Shown one piece after another: positions 23,143 through 34,480 of a stretch of DNA of 64,000 bases. Each line of letters opens with the position of its first letter. Position 1 is the first letter of the stretch. Under the pieces are notes generated by a model. That model did no database searches. It saw only the letters and a program-made list of their open reading frames with translations, and was not told where the DNA came from. Position numbers and translations under genes: made by a program. Source of the stretch: Serpentinimonas barnesii (GTDB lineage Bacteria; Pseudomonadota; Gammaproteobacteria; Burkholderiales; Burkholderiaceae_C); assembly GCF_000696225.1 (NCBI RefSeq), contig NZ_BAWN01000013.1, forward strand, positions 124,001 through 188,000, written 5' to 3'.

Positions 23143-23299
23143 GCAGCAATCGACCCCTTGCACCCCGATGCACCCCACCCGGTGCACCGCCAAGCGGGCC
23201 ACGTAAAATCGCCTTGTAACCCGCACCCAGTCGGCCCCGCACATGCGGCATGGCCCAGATGCACCTATTTTTGCCCATTTTGCCTCACCCGCGCCGCCC

Positions 23300-24780
<1,481 letters not shown>

Positions 24781-24784
<4 letters not shown>

Positions 24785-26136
24785 GCCGCGGGCTGCCCAA
24801 GGCCTCCCGCCGCCCAGCCTTCGTAGTCGGCCACCTCAACCCGGTTGCGGCCATTGCGTTTGGCGCGGTACAGCGCCATGTCGGCGCGTGCCACCATGTT
24901 CGAGAGGCTGAGGTCGCGGGCATCAAAGGCGGCCACACCGAAGCTGGCCGTGACACGCAGGCTGCTCTCTTCCCAGCGCACCGGGTTGGCCTCGAAGTGG
25001 TTGCGGATGCGCTCGGCCGCGTGCCGCGCCACATCGGCGCCGGTGCGCGGCAGCAGCACCACAAACTCCTCGCCGCCCCAGCGGCACGGCAGATCGGAGT
25101 CGCGCATCTGCTCGCGCAGCAATTCAGCCAAGTGCACCAGGGCCGCATCGCCGCAGGCGTGGCCATGGGTGTCGTTGATGGCCTTGAAGTGGTCGACGTC
25201 GAACATGATGAACGAGAGCGGGTCTTGGTAGCGCAGGCTGCGCTGGATTTCGGCCTCGGCCAGATCGATGAAGGCGCGCCGGCGCAGCAAGCCCGTCAGG
25301 CCATCGGTGCGCGCCGTGCGCTCGGCCTCGAGCTTTTGCAGGCGCAACTCTTCGGTGGCTTGCTGCACCTGCAGCTTGAGGTCTTCTTGCGTAACCGCCA
25401 CCTGGCTGGCCATGCGGTTGATGCCGCTGGCCAACTGGGCCATCAGACCGGCTCGGGCCAGCTCGGCCCGTGCCTGCAGCTCCCCGCTGCCGATGCGGCG
25501 CACCACGTCGCTGATGTGGGCCACCGGCCGCGTCACGCTGGAGGCAATCAGGGCCGACAGCAGCGCCGCCAGCACCACGGCCAAACCGGTGGCGGCCAGC
25601 GCCCACCACAGCAGTTGCTGGCTGCTGCGCTGCAGCGACGTCAAATCGTATTCGAGCGCCACGAAACCGAGCACCACCGGCTCCGCCGCCCCCGACTCCA
25701 GCAAACCGGCCGCCAGCGAGTCATCTACCGCCACCAAGTCGGACCGCACCTCGTGGATCACCCACAGGCGCTCGCCGTTGAGGTGCACGCGGTTGCCCGT
25801 GAAATCGGGCAATTCGGCACCAAAGCGCCCCGCACCGGCCTGAAACTGCCCATTGGCTGCGCGCAGCGCCACCGCCACAATGTCCGCATCGCTGTCTTTG
25901 GTGGTGGCGGCCAGCCGCTGCAAGGTCTGCACGTCGGCGGCAAACAAGGAAAACTCGGCTTGGCTGGCCAGTTGCTTGGCCACTGCCAGCGCCTGGTGCT
26001 GCTTGGCCTGCAGCAGTTCGTGGCCATGGCGCTGCACAAACAAGGCCAACAGCACCAGCACCACCAGCACCGCAGGCAAGGCGGCTGCCAGCCACAGGCG
26101 CAGCCGCATCTGGCGCAGCATCGGGTCGGGGCTCAT
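24781..26136 (-). CDS. membrane diguanylate cyclase (periplasmic sensor-HAMP-GGDEF)
   Basis: This 451-residue protein has a first span at about residues 10-30 ([20 protein letters not shown]), then a periplasmic sensor region to about 165 and a second span ([20 protein letters not shown]). A HAMP linker, a coiled coil and a GGDEF domain follow. The active-site motif is intact as GGEEF near residue 355, with [19 protein letters not shown] upstream, so it should make cyclic-di-GMP. No inhibitory RxxD site is evident just before GGEEF. Its start overlaps the upstream binding-protein gene by four bases, suggesting that it reads out that protein or the receptor. Confidence 0.9.
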
Positions 26137-27152
26137 CGCGTGGCCCCCTCAGGTGCGCCGCTGCGCTGCATCAGGGCCCCGGCCAACATGGCCACCGAGG
26201 GCAACTGCAAGTTGAGCGACCGCGCCACCGGCTCGTTGATGGCCAGCTCGAACTGCGCCGCCCATTGCTGGCGCAGCCTGGCCCCGGGTTGTTGCGCGTG
26301 GCGCAGCAAGTCGAGCATGTGCTGCGCCGCTTGGGTCGGCGTGGTAAAGAGGCCCATGGTGGCTCCGGCGCGCACATGGGCCTGCGAAAAAGACACCACT
26401 GGCAGGCGCTGGCGGTAGGCGGCAATGAGCAGATTCTGGAACTGGCTCGGTTGCACCACCTGGTTGTCGGGCAAGAGCAGCAAGGCCTCGCTGCCATCGA
26501 GCACGCGGCTCAGGGCGGTAAAAAGTTCGGCTGGGCCGTCGGATTCGTGCAACTGCGCCGACTGCATCTGCCACTGGCGCTGCTGCAAGGCCTCGTGCAA
26601 GGGCGCACGCCACGCCCGGGTGGCGGGACCAAACAGCACCCCGACCCGCGAGCGGTCGGGCAAGGCCAGCCGCAGCAGCTCGGCCAAGCGCGGCAGCGGC
26701 TGGTCCAACCAAGCCGCATGCGCCTGGTTGCGCACCGCAGCCGGCAAGCCCGCCCAAGCCGACTGCGACAGCAAGCCCGCGACCCAAGGCACGGCGGGCA
26801 ATAGGGGCGGCTGACGCTGCGCCCAAGCCGCAAGGGCGCGTGCGCCCAACAACATCAGGGCCGCACCCGAACCCATTTGCTCCCACTGCGCCCAATCGGA
26901 CCACAGACCGGCTTGCAGGGGCAGCGCCGTGCCGCCACGCAAGACGCGCAGCGCTTCTTCTTGGGCCGCGTTGCGCTCCGACAACACCACCCACAGTGGG
27001 GCCGGGGCTGCGGCGGGCTGCGCCATGGCGCCGGCCACCCCTTGCGCCCACAGGTCGGCGCTCGCGAGGTGGCCCAGCAAACCCGCCCCGGCCAGCATCG
27101 CTGCGCGCCGGGACAGGTCAGCGGGCTCAGAATTCGAGGCGCAAGCTCGCAT
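26133..27152 (-). CDS. periplasmic binding-protein-like component of a TonB-receptor/GGDEF operon
   Basis: This protein of about 339 residues has a Tat-like leader (DLSRRAAMLAGAGLLGHLAS). It shows segments typical of ABC_sub_bind-type periplasmic proteins: RVGVLFGPATRAW, LLLLPDNQVVQPSQFQNL, and SFSQAHVRAGATMGLF. No ABC permease or ATPase is encoded nearby, so it is more likely a ligand sensor than a transport component. It overlaps the 3' end of the TonB receptor gene by 26 bases and the diguanylate cyclase gene by four bases. The start at 27152 is chosen because it precedes the whole leader; the ligand is unknown. Confidence 0.8.
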   Translation of the reverse strand: MRACASNSEPADLSRRAAMLAGAGLLGHLASADLWAQGVAGAMAQPAAAPAPLWVVLSERNAAQEEALRVLRGGTALPLQAGLWSDWAQWEQMGSGAALMLLGARALAAWAQRQPPLLPAVPWVAGLLSQSAWAGLPAAVRNQAHAAWLDQPLPRLAELLRLALPDRSRVGVLFGPATRAWRAPLHEALQQRQWQMQSAQLHESDGPAELFTALSRVLDGSEALLLLPDNQVVQPSQFQNLLIAAYRQRLPVVSFSQAHVRAGATMGLFTTPTQAAQHMLDLLRHAQQPGARLRQQWAAQFELAINEPVARSLNLQLPSVAMLAGALMQRSGAPEGATR

Positions 27153-29187
27153 AGACACGCCGACTGCTAGGCCGCTGGGGCACGAACTCGTCGATGTCGC
27201 CGGTGAGGGACTGCAGCGCCACGGCGGCTTCGGCGCTCGCACCGCCCCAGTCGAACTCGCGCGCCAGCCGGGCATCGACACGGGTGCTGGACCCCACCGC
27301 GCTGGCCGCACCGCGCCACGCCATCGCCGAGCGCTCATGCAGCATCAGCGACAGGCCCCAGCCGTGGTCGAGGCGCTGAAACCAGGCCACCGTGCTCATG
27401 CGCGACGGTGGCGTGCGCCCGATGGGCCCGGGCTGTTGCCAGCGAATTTGGTTAAAGGACTGGTTCAGCCGCCACTCGGTGCGCTCGCTGGGCCGCCAGA
27501 TGAGCTGGTACTCCAGCCCGCGCAGCGTAAAACCGGGTGCGTTGACGTACTGGCGCGCCAAGCTGTCAATCTGCCTAAACTGGATGAAATCGCGCAGACG
27601 CTCCTCGTACAGCCGCACGTCGAGGTTGACGCGGCCTTGGGCCAAATTGGCGTGGTAGCCCAATTCCCGGGTGTGCAGCACCTCGTTGCGCAAGGCGAAG
27701 TTGGGCCGGTAGGTGCTGGCGGCAAAGCGGCCATCGGGCAAAAAATAGCGCGCATCGGCGCTGCGCTCGAACAAAAGCGGCGGCCGCTCGGCACGCGTCA
27801 GCCCGGCGCGCAGCGTGTGGCCAGGCGCGATCTCGTGGTTGAGCATCAGGCGCGGGGCCAGGTAGCTGCCGGTGTCGCTGCGATCGCCCGCAAACAGACC
27901 CGCATTGACCAGCCAGCCCGGAGCGGGCGCCCATTCGGCGTGCCCAAACACGCGCCAATCGCGCACCGCTACGCGCTCGGTGGTGGCAAACTGCGCCGGC
28001 GAAAAAGTGCTGTCGTCGCGCACCCCACCCCCCAACACCCAGCGCCAACTCGGCGAGACCACCCGCGTGTGCTCCAACTCCAGCGCAAGCCGCCGCTCTT
28101 GGTAGCCCAGATTGACCGCTATGGGAATAAAGGGAACCGGGGCGTTGAACAAAGTGCCCGGGGCACGGTACACAAACCGGTCGGCAAAGCGCTCCTCGTC
28201 CCACGACAGGGTGGCTTTCCAGGTGGCGTCGGCTTGTGGGGCGTGGTTCCATTGCAGCAGCGCATGGGACTTGCGCAGATTCACATCGCGCTGCGGATCG
28301 CCTGCATTGTCCGGGAAGCCGTCGTCCGCATCCCATTCGCTCAAGCCGGCTTGGAGCATCCATTCGCTGGCGGGGCCGGGTTTGATGTCGGCGCGCCAGA
28401 GCAGTTGCAGCCGTTGCTGGCTGTCGTGCAGGTCGCGCAGGCCGTGGTCGGCGCTGCGGCTCACGCTCAGGCGCTGCGACCAGCCCGGCTCGCCCCAGCC
28501 CAGGCGCACATAGGCATCGGCCACGCCGGCGCCGTCGGCGTTGAGCACCAGCGCCTGCCCCAGCGTGTCGAGCGTGTGGCGCGTGACCACGTTGATCACG
28601 CCAAACAAGGCGTGTGCCCCAAAAGCGGCCGAGTTGGTGCCGCGCAGCACCTCGATGCGCTCGACCTCTTCGATCGGCATCGCATTCAGGGCTCGAAACC
28701 CCCCACCCACAAAACTGGGGCTGTAGAGCGAGCGCCCATCGACCAAAATCAGGCTGCGCACCCCGTATTCATCCAGCGGCGCGTGGTAGGCCGCCATCAG
28801 GTTGGCCCCGTTGTAGCCCGCCACCATATAACCCGGCACCAGGCGCAGCGCCTCGGTGACGGTGCGCGCCCCAGAGCGGCGAAGAGTCTGGCGGTCCAGC
28901 ACCGTGACGGCACCGGGTGCGTCGGCCAGCGGCTGCGCCAGCCGCGTCACCGACAGCACCTGCTGCGGCAGCTGATCGGAAAAAAAATCGGGCTCGGCTT
29001 GCGCAAGCAGCTCCAGCGGTGGCGCCGGCTGCGCCTGCACCGCCCCAACCCAAGCCAGCACGCCCAGCAGCGCCACCTTGGCCAGCGCATACACCGGCGC
29101 CTGCATGGGCGCGGCGGCACAGCCGCCGTGGCCGCAAAGCCGATGGCGGGCAGCGGGTGGCTGCGGTGGGGGCTGGGTCTGCTTCAT
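27127..29187 (-). CDS. TonB-dependent outer-membrane receptor
   Basis: This 686-residue receptor has a plug domain with VTVLDRQTLRRSGARTVTEA, SLILVDGRSLYSPSF and VERIEVLRGTNSAAFGAHA. A beta-barrel follows and closes with a C-terminal Phe (YASLRLEF). The product starts with an unusually long Pro/His/Cys-rich leader. An internal ATG at 29104-29106 would give an ordinary signal peptide (MQAPVYALAKVALLGVLAW) and may be the true start. No Fur box was seen upstream. It is translationally linked to the binding-protein and GGDEF genes downstream; the ligand is unknown. Confidence 0.92.
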   Translation of the reverse strand: MKQTQPPPQPPAARHRLCGHGGCAAAPMQAPVYALAKVALLGVLAWVGAVQAQPAPPLELLAQAEPDFFSDQLPQQVLSVTRLAQPLADAPGAVTVLDRQTLRRSGARTVTEALRLVPGYMVAGYNGANLMAAYHAPLDEYGVRSLILVDGRSLYSPSFVGGGFRALNAMPIEEVERIEVLRGTNSAAFGAHALFGVINVVTRHTLDTLGQALVLNADGAGVADAYVRLGWGEPGWSQRLSVSRSADHGLRDLHDSQQRLQLLWRADIKPGPASEWMLQAGLSEWDADDGFPDNAGDPQRDVNLRKSHALLQWNHAPQADATWKATLSWDEERFADRFVYRAPGTLFNAPVPFIPIAVNLGYQERRLALELEHTRVVSPSWRWVLGGGVRDDSTFSPAQFATTERVAVRDWRVFGHAEWAPAPGWLVNAGLFAGDRSDTGSYLAPRLMLNHEIAPGHTLRAGLTRAERPPLLFERSADARYFLPDGRFAASTYRPNFALRNEVLHTRELGYHANLAQGRVNLDVRLYEERLRDFIQFRQIDSLARQYVNAPGFTLRGLEYQLIWRPSERTEWRLNQSFNQIRWQQPGPIGRTPPSRMSTVAWFQRLDHGWGLSLMLHERSAMAWRGAASAVGSSTRVDARLAREFDWGGASAEAAVALQSLTGDIDEFVPQRPSSRRVYASLRLEF

Positions 29188-29329
29188 GGTGGGTGCAGGC
29201 GCGATAAAGCCTTAAATTTATCATTCTATTCTGTGTAGGCGCTTTGGCGCTACCATAATCCGTGTCCTCACCCCCCTTATTCCTTTTTTGTCCGCTCTCT
29301 GCAACGGCCTGACCCTCCTGCACCCCGCA

Positions 29330-30172
29330 ATGAAATTTACCGGCTCCCCCCACTACGTCACCAGCCCCGATTTGTTGCTGGCCGTCAACGCCGCCATCAC
29401 CTTGCAGCGCCCGCTGCTGATCAAAGGCGAACCCGGCACCGGCAAAACCCTGCTGGCCGAAGAAGTGGCCGCCGCGCTCGGCCTGCCGCTGCTGCAGTGG
29501 CACATCAAGAGCAGCACCAAGGCGCAGCAGGGCTTGTACGAGTACGACGCGGTGAGCCGCTTGCGCGACTCGCAGCTCGGTGACGAGCGCGTGCGCGACA
29601 TTGGCAACTACATCGTGCAAGGGGTGCTGTGGCAGGCCTTCACGGCCGAGCAGCCGCTGGTGCTGCTGATCGACGAAATCGACAAGGCCGACATCGAGTT
29701 CCCCAACGACTTGCTGCGCGAGCTCGACCGCATGGAGTTCCACTGCTACGAGACGCGCCAGACCATCCGGGCGCGGCATCGGCCGCTGGTGTTCATCACC
29801 TCCAACAACGAAAAAGAGCTGCCCGACGCCTTTTTGCGGCGCTGCTTTTTCCACTACATCCAGTTCCCCGAACCGGCCACGCTGCGCCGCATCGTGGGCG
29901 TGCACTTCCCCGACCTCAAAGACGAGCTGCTGGCGGCAGCACTCAAAGCCTTTCTGGAGCTGCGCCAACTGCCGGGCCTGAAGAAAAAGCCCAGCACCTC
30001 GGAGCTGCTGGACTGGATCCGGCTGCTGCTGGCCGAAGGCATTGCGCCCCAGGCGCTGCTGGGCCAAGAGCAGCAACTGGTGGTGCCACCGCTGGTGGGG
30101 GCGCTGCTCAAAAACGAGCAAGACGCCGGCCTGCTGGAGCGGCTGGTGTTCATGAACCAGCGCCACCGCTGA
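29330..30172 (+). CDS. MoxR-family AAA+ ATPase
   Basis: This 280-residue ATPase has Walker A GEPGTGKT at residues 33-40, Walker B VLLIDEIDKAD near 113, sensor motif FITSNNEKELPDAFLRRC, and the family-typical opening MKFTGSPHYVTSPDLL. MoxR proteins act as chaperones with VWA partners to mature metalloenzymes or complexes. The VWA gene follows after 27 bases. The frame opens 42 bases earlier, but the ATG at 29330 fits the family. It is divergent from the TonB receptor gene. Confidence 0.93.
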   Translation: MKFTGSPHYVTSPDLLLAVNAAITLQRPLLIKGEPGTGKTLLAEEVAAALGLPLLQWHIKSSTKAQQGLYEYDAVSRLRDSQLGDERVRDIGNYIVQGVLWQAFTAEQPLVLLIDEIDKADIEFPNDLLRELDRMEFHCYETRQTIRARHRPLVFITSNNEKELPDAFLRRCFFHYIQFPEPATLRRIVGVHFPDLKDELLAAALKAFLELRQLPGLKKKPSTSELLDWIRLLLAEGIAPQALLGQEQQLVVPPLVGALLKNEQDAGLLERLVFMNQRHR

Positions 30173-30199
30173 CGCGGCCCGGGTAGCGCGGCCCCAGCC

Positions 30200-31390
30200 A
30201 TGTTGATCGATTTTTTCTACGCCTTGCGCGCGGCCAAGTTGCCGGTGTCGGTGCGCGAATACCTGACGCTGCTGCAGGCGCTGCAAGCGGGCGTGGTCGG
30301 CCCCGCCAACCCCGAGGCCTGCTCGCTCGACGATTTCTACTACCTGGCGCGCACCACGCTGGTCAAGGATGAAACCCTGTTCGACCCCTTTGACCGCGCC
30401 TTCGCGGCCCACTTCAAGGGCGTGCAGGCGCTCACGGGCGAGGGCGCGCGCGACATCCCGGCCGACTGGCTGCGCCAAGAACTTGAACGCCTGTTGAGCG
30501 ACGAACAAAAAGCCAACGCCCCCCGGCTCGACTGGGACGAGCTGATGCAGACGCTCAAAAAGCGCCTGGAAGAACAGCAAGGCCGCCATGCCGGCGGCAA
30601 CAAGTGGATCGGCACCGGTGGCACCAGCCCCTTTGGCCACGGCGGCCACAACCCACAGGGCATCCGCATCGGTGGGGCGGGCGGCCAGCGCACCGCGGTC
30701 AAGGTCTGGGAGCAGCGCCTCTGGCGCGACTACGACGACAGCGCCCCGCTGGGGCCGCGCCACCTCAAAATGGCGTTGCGCCGCTTGCGCAAGTTTGCGC
30801 GCCAAGGCAGCGCACTCGAGCTCGACTTGCCCGACACCATCCGCGCCACCGCCGCCAACGCGGGCTGGCTTGATCTGCGCCAGGTGCCCGAGCGCCACAA
30901 CCTGGTCAAGGTGCTGCTGCTGCTCGACGTGGGCGGCAGCATGGACGATCACGTGCAGCAGGTCGAGGCCCTGTTTGCGGCCGCCAAGGCCGAGTTCAAG
31001 CACCTCGAGATTTACTACTTTCACAACTGCGTTTACGACTTTGTCTGGAAGCACAACCAGCGCCGCCACCGCGAACGCACCGCCACCCTCGACCTGCTGC
31101 ACACCTACAACCGCGACTACAAGCTGATTTTTGTCGGTGACGCCACCATGAGCCCCTACGAAATCCTGCAGCCTGGGGGCAGCGTCGAATACGCCAACGC
31201 CGAGGCCGGGGCCGAGTGGTTGCAGCGCCTGACGCGCCACTACCCGCGCCACGCCTGGATCAACCCGCAGCCGCTGGGCCTGTGGCCCTACCAGCGCAGC
31301 ATCGAGCTAATCCAGCAGCTCATGGGCCAGCGCATGTACCCGCTCACACTGCGCGGGCTCGAAGAGGCCATGCGGGTGCTCTCGAAATAG
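30200..31390 (+). CDS. VWA-domain protein (CoxE-like), partner of MoxR
   Basis: This 396-residue protein has the N-terminal helix MLIDFFYALRAAKLPVSVRE and a Gly-rich middle (GTGGTSPFGHGGHN). The C-terminal von Willebrand factor A domain carries the metal-site motif LLLDVGGSMDDH near residue 243, where the first Ser of DxSxS is Gly, as is common in this subfamily, together with FHNCVYDFVW and FVGDATMSPYEI. MoxR/VWA pairs help assemble CO dehydrogenases and other large enzymes, but no such client gene is nearby. Confidence 0.9.
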   Translation: MLIDFFYALRAAKLPVSVREYLTLLQALQAGVVGPANPEACSLDDFYYLARTTLVKDETLFDPFDRAFAAHFKGVQALTGEGARDIPADWLRQELERLLSDEQKANAPRLDWDELMQTLKKRLEEQQGRHAGGNKWIGTGGTSPFGHGGHNPQGIRIGGAGGQRTAVKVWEQRLWRDYDDSAPLGPRHLKMALRRLRKFARQGSALELDLPDTIRATAANAGWLDLRQVPERHNLVKVLLLLDVGGSMDDHVQQVEALFAAAKAEFKHLEIYYFHNCVYDFVWKHNQRRHRERTATLDLLHTYNRDYKLIFVGDATMSPYEILQPGGSVEYANAEAGAEWLQRLTRHYPRHAWINPQPLGLWPYQRSIELIQQLMGQRMYPLTLRGLEEAMRVLSK

Positions 31391-31432
31391 CGCCCGCCAA
31401 CGGGCTTCGGGGATAATCCCCCACGCCTAGCG

Positions 31433-31507
31433 CCCGCCGTAGTTCAATGGATAGAACGGCCGCCTCCTAAGCGGCAAATACAGGTTCGATTCCTGTCGGT
31501 GGGACCA
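31433..31507 (+). tRNA. tRNA-Arg (anticodon CCU), CCA encoded
   Basis: The full cloverleaf folds by eye. The acceptor CCCGCCG pairs with CGGTGGG (one G-U). The D arm is GTTC...GAAC and the anticodon stem GCCGC/GCGGC has loop CTCCTAA (anticodon CCT in DNA). The T arm ACAGG-TTCGATT-CCTGT is perfect and the gene ends ACCA. It reads AGG codons, which are rare in this GC-rich genome. The 5' end could be one base earlier. Confidence 0.96.
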
Positions 31508-31513
31508 CGCGGA

Positions 31514-32752
31514 TCAGGGCTGCGCCAGCTCGTCCATCCAGAGCGCGTCGAGGTCGGGGATCTGCCAGTCTGTGGGGTTTTCGCGCTTTTCGATCTGCAC
31601 CCGGTTGTCGGGTGCCGACAGGTCAATCCGTTGCGGCTGCACCCTCTCCTGGCTGCGGATCGAGTACACGGTTTTGACGATCGGCTTGAGCAAGGATGCG
31701 CCCGACTGCTCCACCACCACCGCCAGCTTGCCGTTGCTAAGCCGCACCAGCGAACCCGTGGGGTAAATGCCGAGGCTGCGCACAAAGGCCTGGAAAATTG
31801 CGGGATCGAGGTGGCCGTTGGTCCACTGCGCCATTTTGGCCAGCGATTCGGCTGGGTCCCAGCCCTCTTTGTAGGGCCGGTTGGAAGTGATGGCGTCGTA
31901 CACGTCGCACACCGCCCCCATGCGCGCCATGCGGCTGATGGCCTCGCCCGCGAGCTGCTTGGGGTAGCCCTTGCCATCGATGCGTTCGTGGTGGTGCAGG
32001 CAGACGTCGAGCGCAATCGGGTCATCGACTCCGGCGGCCAACAAACGCCGGTGCCCATGTTCCGGGTGCAGGCGCACCTGGGCAAACTCGTCTTCGGTCA
32101 GGCGGCCGGGTTTGTTGAGCATCTCCAAGGGCACGTCGGCCTTGCCCAGGTCGTGCATCAGGCCCGCAAAACCCGCTGCGCGCGTTTCGGCCTCGCTCAA
32201 GCCCAATTGGCGCGCCAAGGCCACCATCAGCGCGCACACCGCCACCGAGTGCATGTAGGTGTAGTCGTCGGCGGTTTTCAGGCGCGCCAGGCTGATGAGG
32301 GCGCCGCCGTTGCGCAGCACCGAATCGGTGATCTCCTCGGCCACCTGGCGCGCCACCTCCTGGTCGATGGCGCGGCCCATGCGCACCTCGGCAAACATGT
32401 GGCGCACCGCCCCGGTGGCGGCTTTGCAAATCGCGGCGGCACGCTGATACTCTTGCCGCATCGTGGTCGCCTCGGTGTCGGGCGCTGGGGCCGGCGGAGG
32501 CGCTGCCGGGGCCTGTGGCTGCTCGGCGGCCTCGGCGGTGGTGGGCGGCGCCAGCACATCGAGGCCCTGGCTGATGTCGATCAGCACCTCGGTGATCGCG
32601 CACTCGTGCACCAGGCGCAGGTCGTGCGCGTCGGTGATGACGAACTTGCTGCGCCAAAACGGGTGGTCCATCCAAGAGCCGCAAAACGACTCGATGTACA
32701 TGCCCAGCCGCACCTCGGCGGTCGGGATTTTTTTCAGCTTCGGAGTTGGCAT
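31514..32752 (-). CDS. HD-GYP cyclic-di-GMP phosphodiesterase with N-terminal DUF3391
   Basis: This 412-residue protein starts with a DUF3391 segment (KKIPTAEVRLGMYIESFCG), then an Ala/Pro-rich linker (about residues 80-100) and an HD-GYP domain. The domain has the metal-binding LMHDLGKADVP, the downstream HHHERIDGKGYPKQL containing the GYP triad, and DVYDAITSNRPYK. It should hydrolyse cyclic-di-GMP in the cytoplasm; no membrane span is visible. The ATG at 32750-32752 is preferred, and an upstream GTG at 32789-32791 would add 13 residues. It faces the tRNA gene tail to tail. Confidence 0.9.
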   Translation of the reverse strand: MPTPKLKKIPTAEVRLGMYIESFCGSWMDHPFWRSKFVITDAHDLRLVHECAITEVLIDISQGLDVLAPPTTAEAAEQPQAPAAPPPAPAPDTEATTMRQEYQRAAAICKAATGAVRHMFAEVRMGRAIDQEVARQVAEEITDSVLRNGGALISLARLKTADDYTYMHSVAVCALMVALARQLGLSEAETRAAGFAGLMHDLGKADVPLEMLNKPGRLTEDEFAQVRLHPEHGHRRLLAAGVDDPIALDVCLHHHERIDGKGYPKQLAGEAISRMARMGAVCDVYDAITSNRPYKEGWDPAESLAKMAQWTNGHLDPAIFQAFVRSLGIYPTGSLVRLSNGKLAVVVEQSGASLLKPIVKTVYSIRSQERVQPQRIDLSAPDNRVQIEKRENPTDWQIPDLDALWMDELAQP

Positions 32753-32833
32753 GGGGGCGGTGACAGGCGCGGGCGACGAACGGTGTTGCACCCAAGTATA
32801 GGGTGGGTGCAGGCCTAGCGCCTAGGCCCGCCC

Positions 32834-34474
32834 TTAAGTGCGGCGCAAGGTGCGGCTGAGCAAAATCACCGGCACCAGCCCCACCAACACCAGCGCCAGC
32901 GAGGGCAGCGCGGCCTCGCCCAAGCGCTCGTCGCGCGCCAACTGGAACGCCACCACCGCCAGCGTGTCGCTGCCAAAGGGGCGCAGCACGAAGGTGGCGG
33001 GCAGCTCCTTCATCACATCCACAAACACCAGCAGCGCGGCGGCGGCGATGGAGCGCAGCAGCAGCGGCCGGTGCACCCGCCACAGCAGCGCCGGGCCGGT
33101 GCTGCCCAACATGCGCGCCGAATCGTCCAGGCTGTTGGGGATGCGCGCGTAGCCGCTTTGCACCGATTGCAGCGCCACCGCCGTGAAGCGCACCAAATAG
33201 GCCCAGACGATGCCCAGCACCGTGGCCGTGACCCAAAACCCCACCCCGCTGCCCGGGGCCGCCGTTTGCAACCAGCCCACCGGCAGCAAAATGCCGATCA
33301 CGATCACCACCCCCGGCACCGCGTAGCCCAAACTGACCACCCGTGTGACGGCGCCCCCAATGCGGCTGGGCTGGGCGCGCTGCATAAAGCTCAGGCCCAG
33401 CGCAATCGCGCTGGCCAGCAGCGCCGCCAGCCCCGAGAGCCACAGGCTGTTGTAGCCCCACTCCAGGAAGCCGCTCCAAGGCAAGACCTCCCAGCCGCCG
33501 ATGAGCGGGCGCAGCATGAACAACACCGGCAGCACAAAGCCAAACAAAATCGGCAAGCCGCACACCGCCCACACCAGCCAGCGCCCAGCCCCGTGCAGGC
33601 GCACCGGCTGCGCCTCGGCCTGGCCACCCCGGCCCCCGCGCGGCGCGGCAAAGCGCATGCGCCGCTGCGCCCGCTGCTCCACCCACAGCAGCAGCGCCAC
33701 CGTGAGCAGCAGCATGGTGGCCAGTTGGGCCGCGGCGTAGCGGTCGTCCATCACCTTCCAAGCGCTCACAATGCCGGTGCTAAAAGTCTGAATGCCAAAG
33801 TAAAACGTGACGCCGATGTCGGCCAGCGTTTCCATCAGCGCCAGCGCAATGCCCGCCGCAATGGCCGGGCGCGCCAGCGGCAGCGCCACCTCCCAGATGC
33901 GCCGCCGCATCGGGGCCCCGAGCAGGCGCGCCGCCTCCATCAGCTGGGTGGCGCGCTCGCTCAGGGCGGTGCGCGCCAGCAGATAGACGTAGGGGTAGAG
34001 CGTGAAGATGAACACCCAGGCCGCGCCCCAGACGTTGCGGATTTCCGGGAACAAACGCCCCTGCAGCCCAAAGGTGTCGCGCAAGAACACCTGCAGCGGG
34101 CCGGAGAACTGCAAAAAATCGGTGTAGGCAAAGGCCACCACATAGGCCGGTGCGGCCAGCGGCAGCAGCAGCGCCCACTCAAAAAAACGCCGCCCTGGGA
34201 AGTCGTACAGCGTCACGGCGCAGGCCGTGGCCATGCCAAGCAGCCCCGCCCCCAGCGCCACCAGCAGGCACAGCAGCAAGCTGGTGCCAATGTAGCGCGG
34301 CAGCACGGTATCGGCCATGTGGCGCAGCAGCTCGATCGAGGCGGCGTCGAGCTGCCACCAAGCCAGCACCAGCGCCAGCACCGGCAGCGCCAACAACAGA
34401 CCGACCATCAGCACCAGCAGTTGCAGCAGGACGGCCGACAGGCGCGGCCAATGGGGAAGATGGGGTGCAGACAT
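32834..34474 (-). CDS. fbpB: ferric iron ABC transporter permease (FbpB type)
   Basis: This 546-residue double-length permease has about twelve membrane spans and two binding-protein-dependent permease EAA-type loops: EAARLLGAPMRRRIWEVALPLARP in the first half and DSARMLGSTGPALLWRVHRPL in the second. That layout is typical of FbpB/SfuB Fe(III) importers. It is divergent from the FbpC-type ATPase gene across a 42-base region containing a Fur box. No FbpA-type binding protein is encoded in the window. Thiamine or putrescine permeases share the fold, but the Fur box favours iron. Confidence 0.88.
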   Translation of the reverse strand: MSAPHLPHWPRLSAVLLQLLVLMVGLLLALPVLALVLAWWQLDAASIELLRHMADTVLPRYIGTSLLLCLLVALGAGLLGMATACAVTLYDFPGRRFFEWALLLPLAAPAYVVAFAYTDFLQFSGPLQVFLRDTFGLQGRLFPEIRNVWGAAWVFIFTLYPYVYLLARTALSERATQLMEAARLLGAPMRRRIWEVALPLARPAIAAGIALALMETLADIGVTFYFGIQTFSTGIVSAWKVMDDRYAAAQLATMLLLTVALLLWVEQRAQRRMRFAAPRGGRGGQAEAQPVRLHGAGRWLVWAVCGLPILFGFVLPVLFMLRPLIGGWEVLPWSGFLEWGYNSLWLSGLAALLASAIALGLSFMQRAQPSRIGGAVTRVVSLGYAVPGVVIVIGILLPVGWLQTAAPGSGVGFWVTATVLGIVWAYLVRFTAVALQSVQSGYARIPNSLDDSARMLGSTGPALLWRVHRPLLLRSIAAAALLVFVDVMKELPATFVLRPFGSDTLAVVAFQLARDERLGEAALPSLALVLVGLVPVILLSRTLRRT

Positions 34475-34480
34475 GGGTAT

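Noticed and set aside
28769-31252. 827-codon minus-strand frame opposite the MoxR and VWA genes
   Set aside because: Antisense shadow; the plus-strand ATPase and VWA motifs are decisive.
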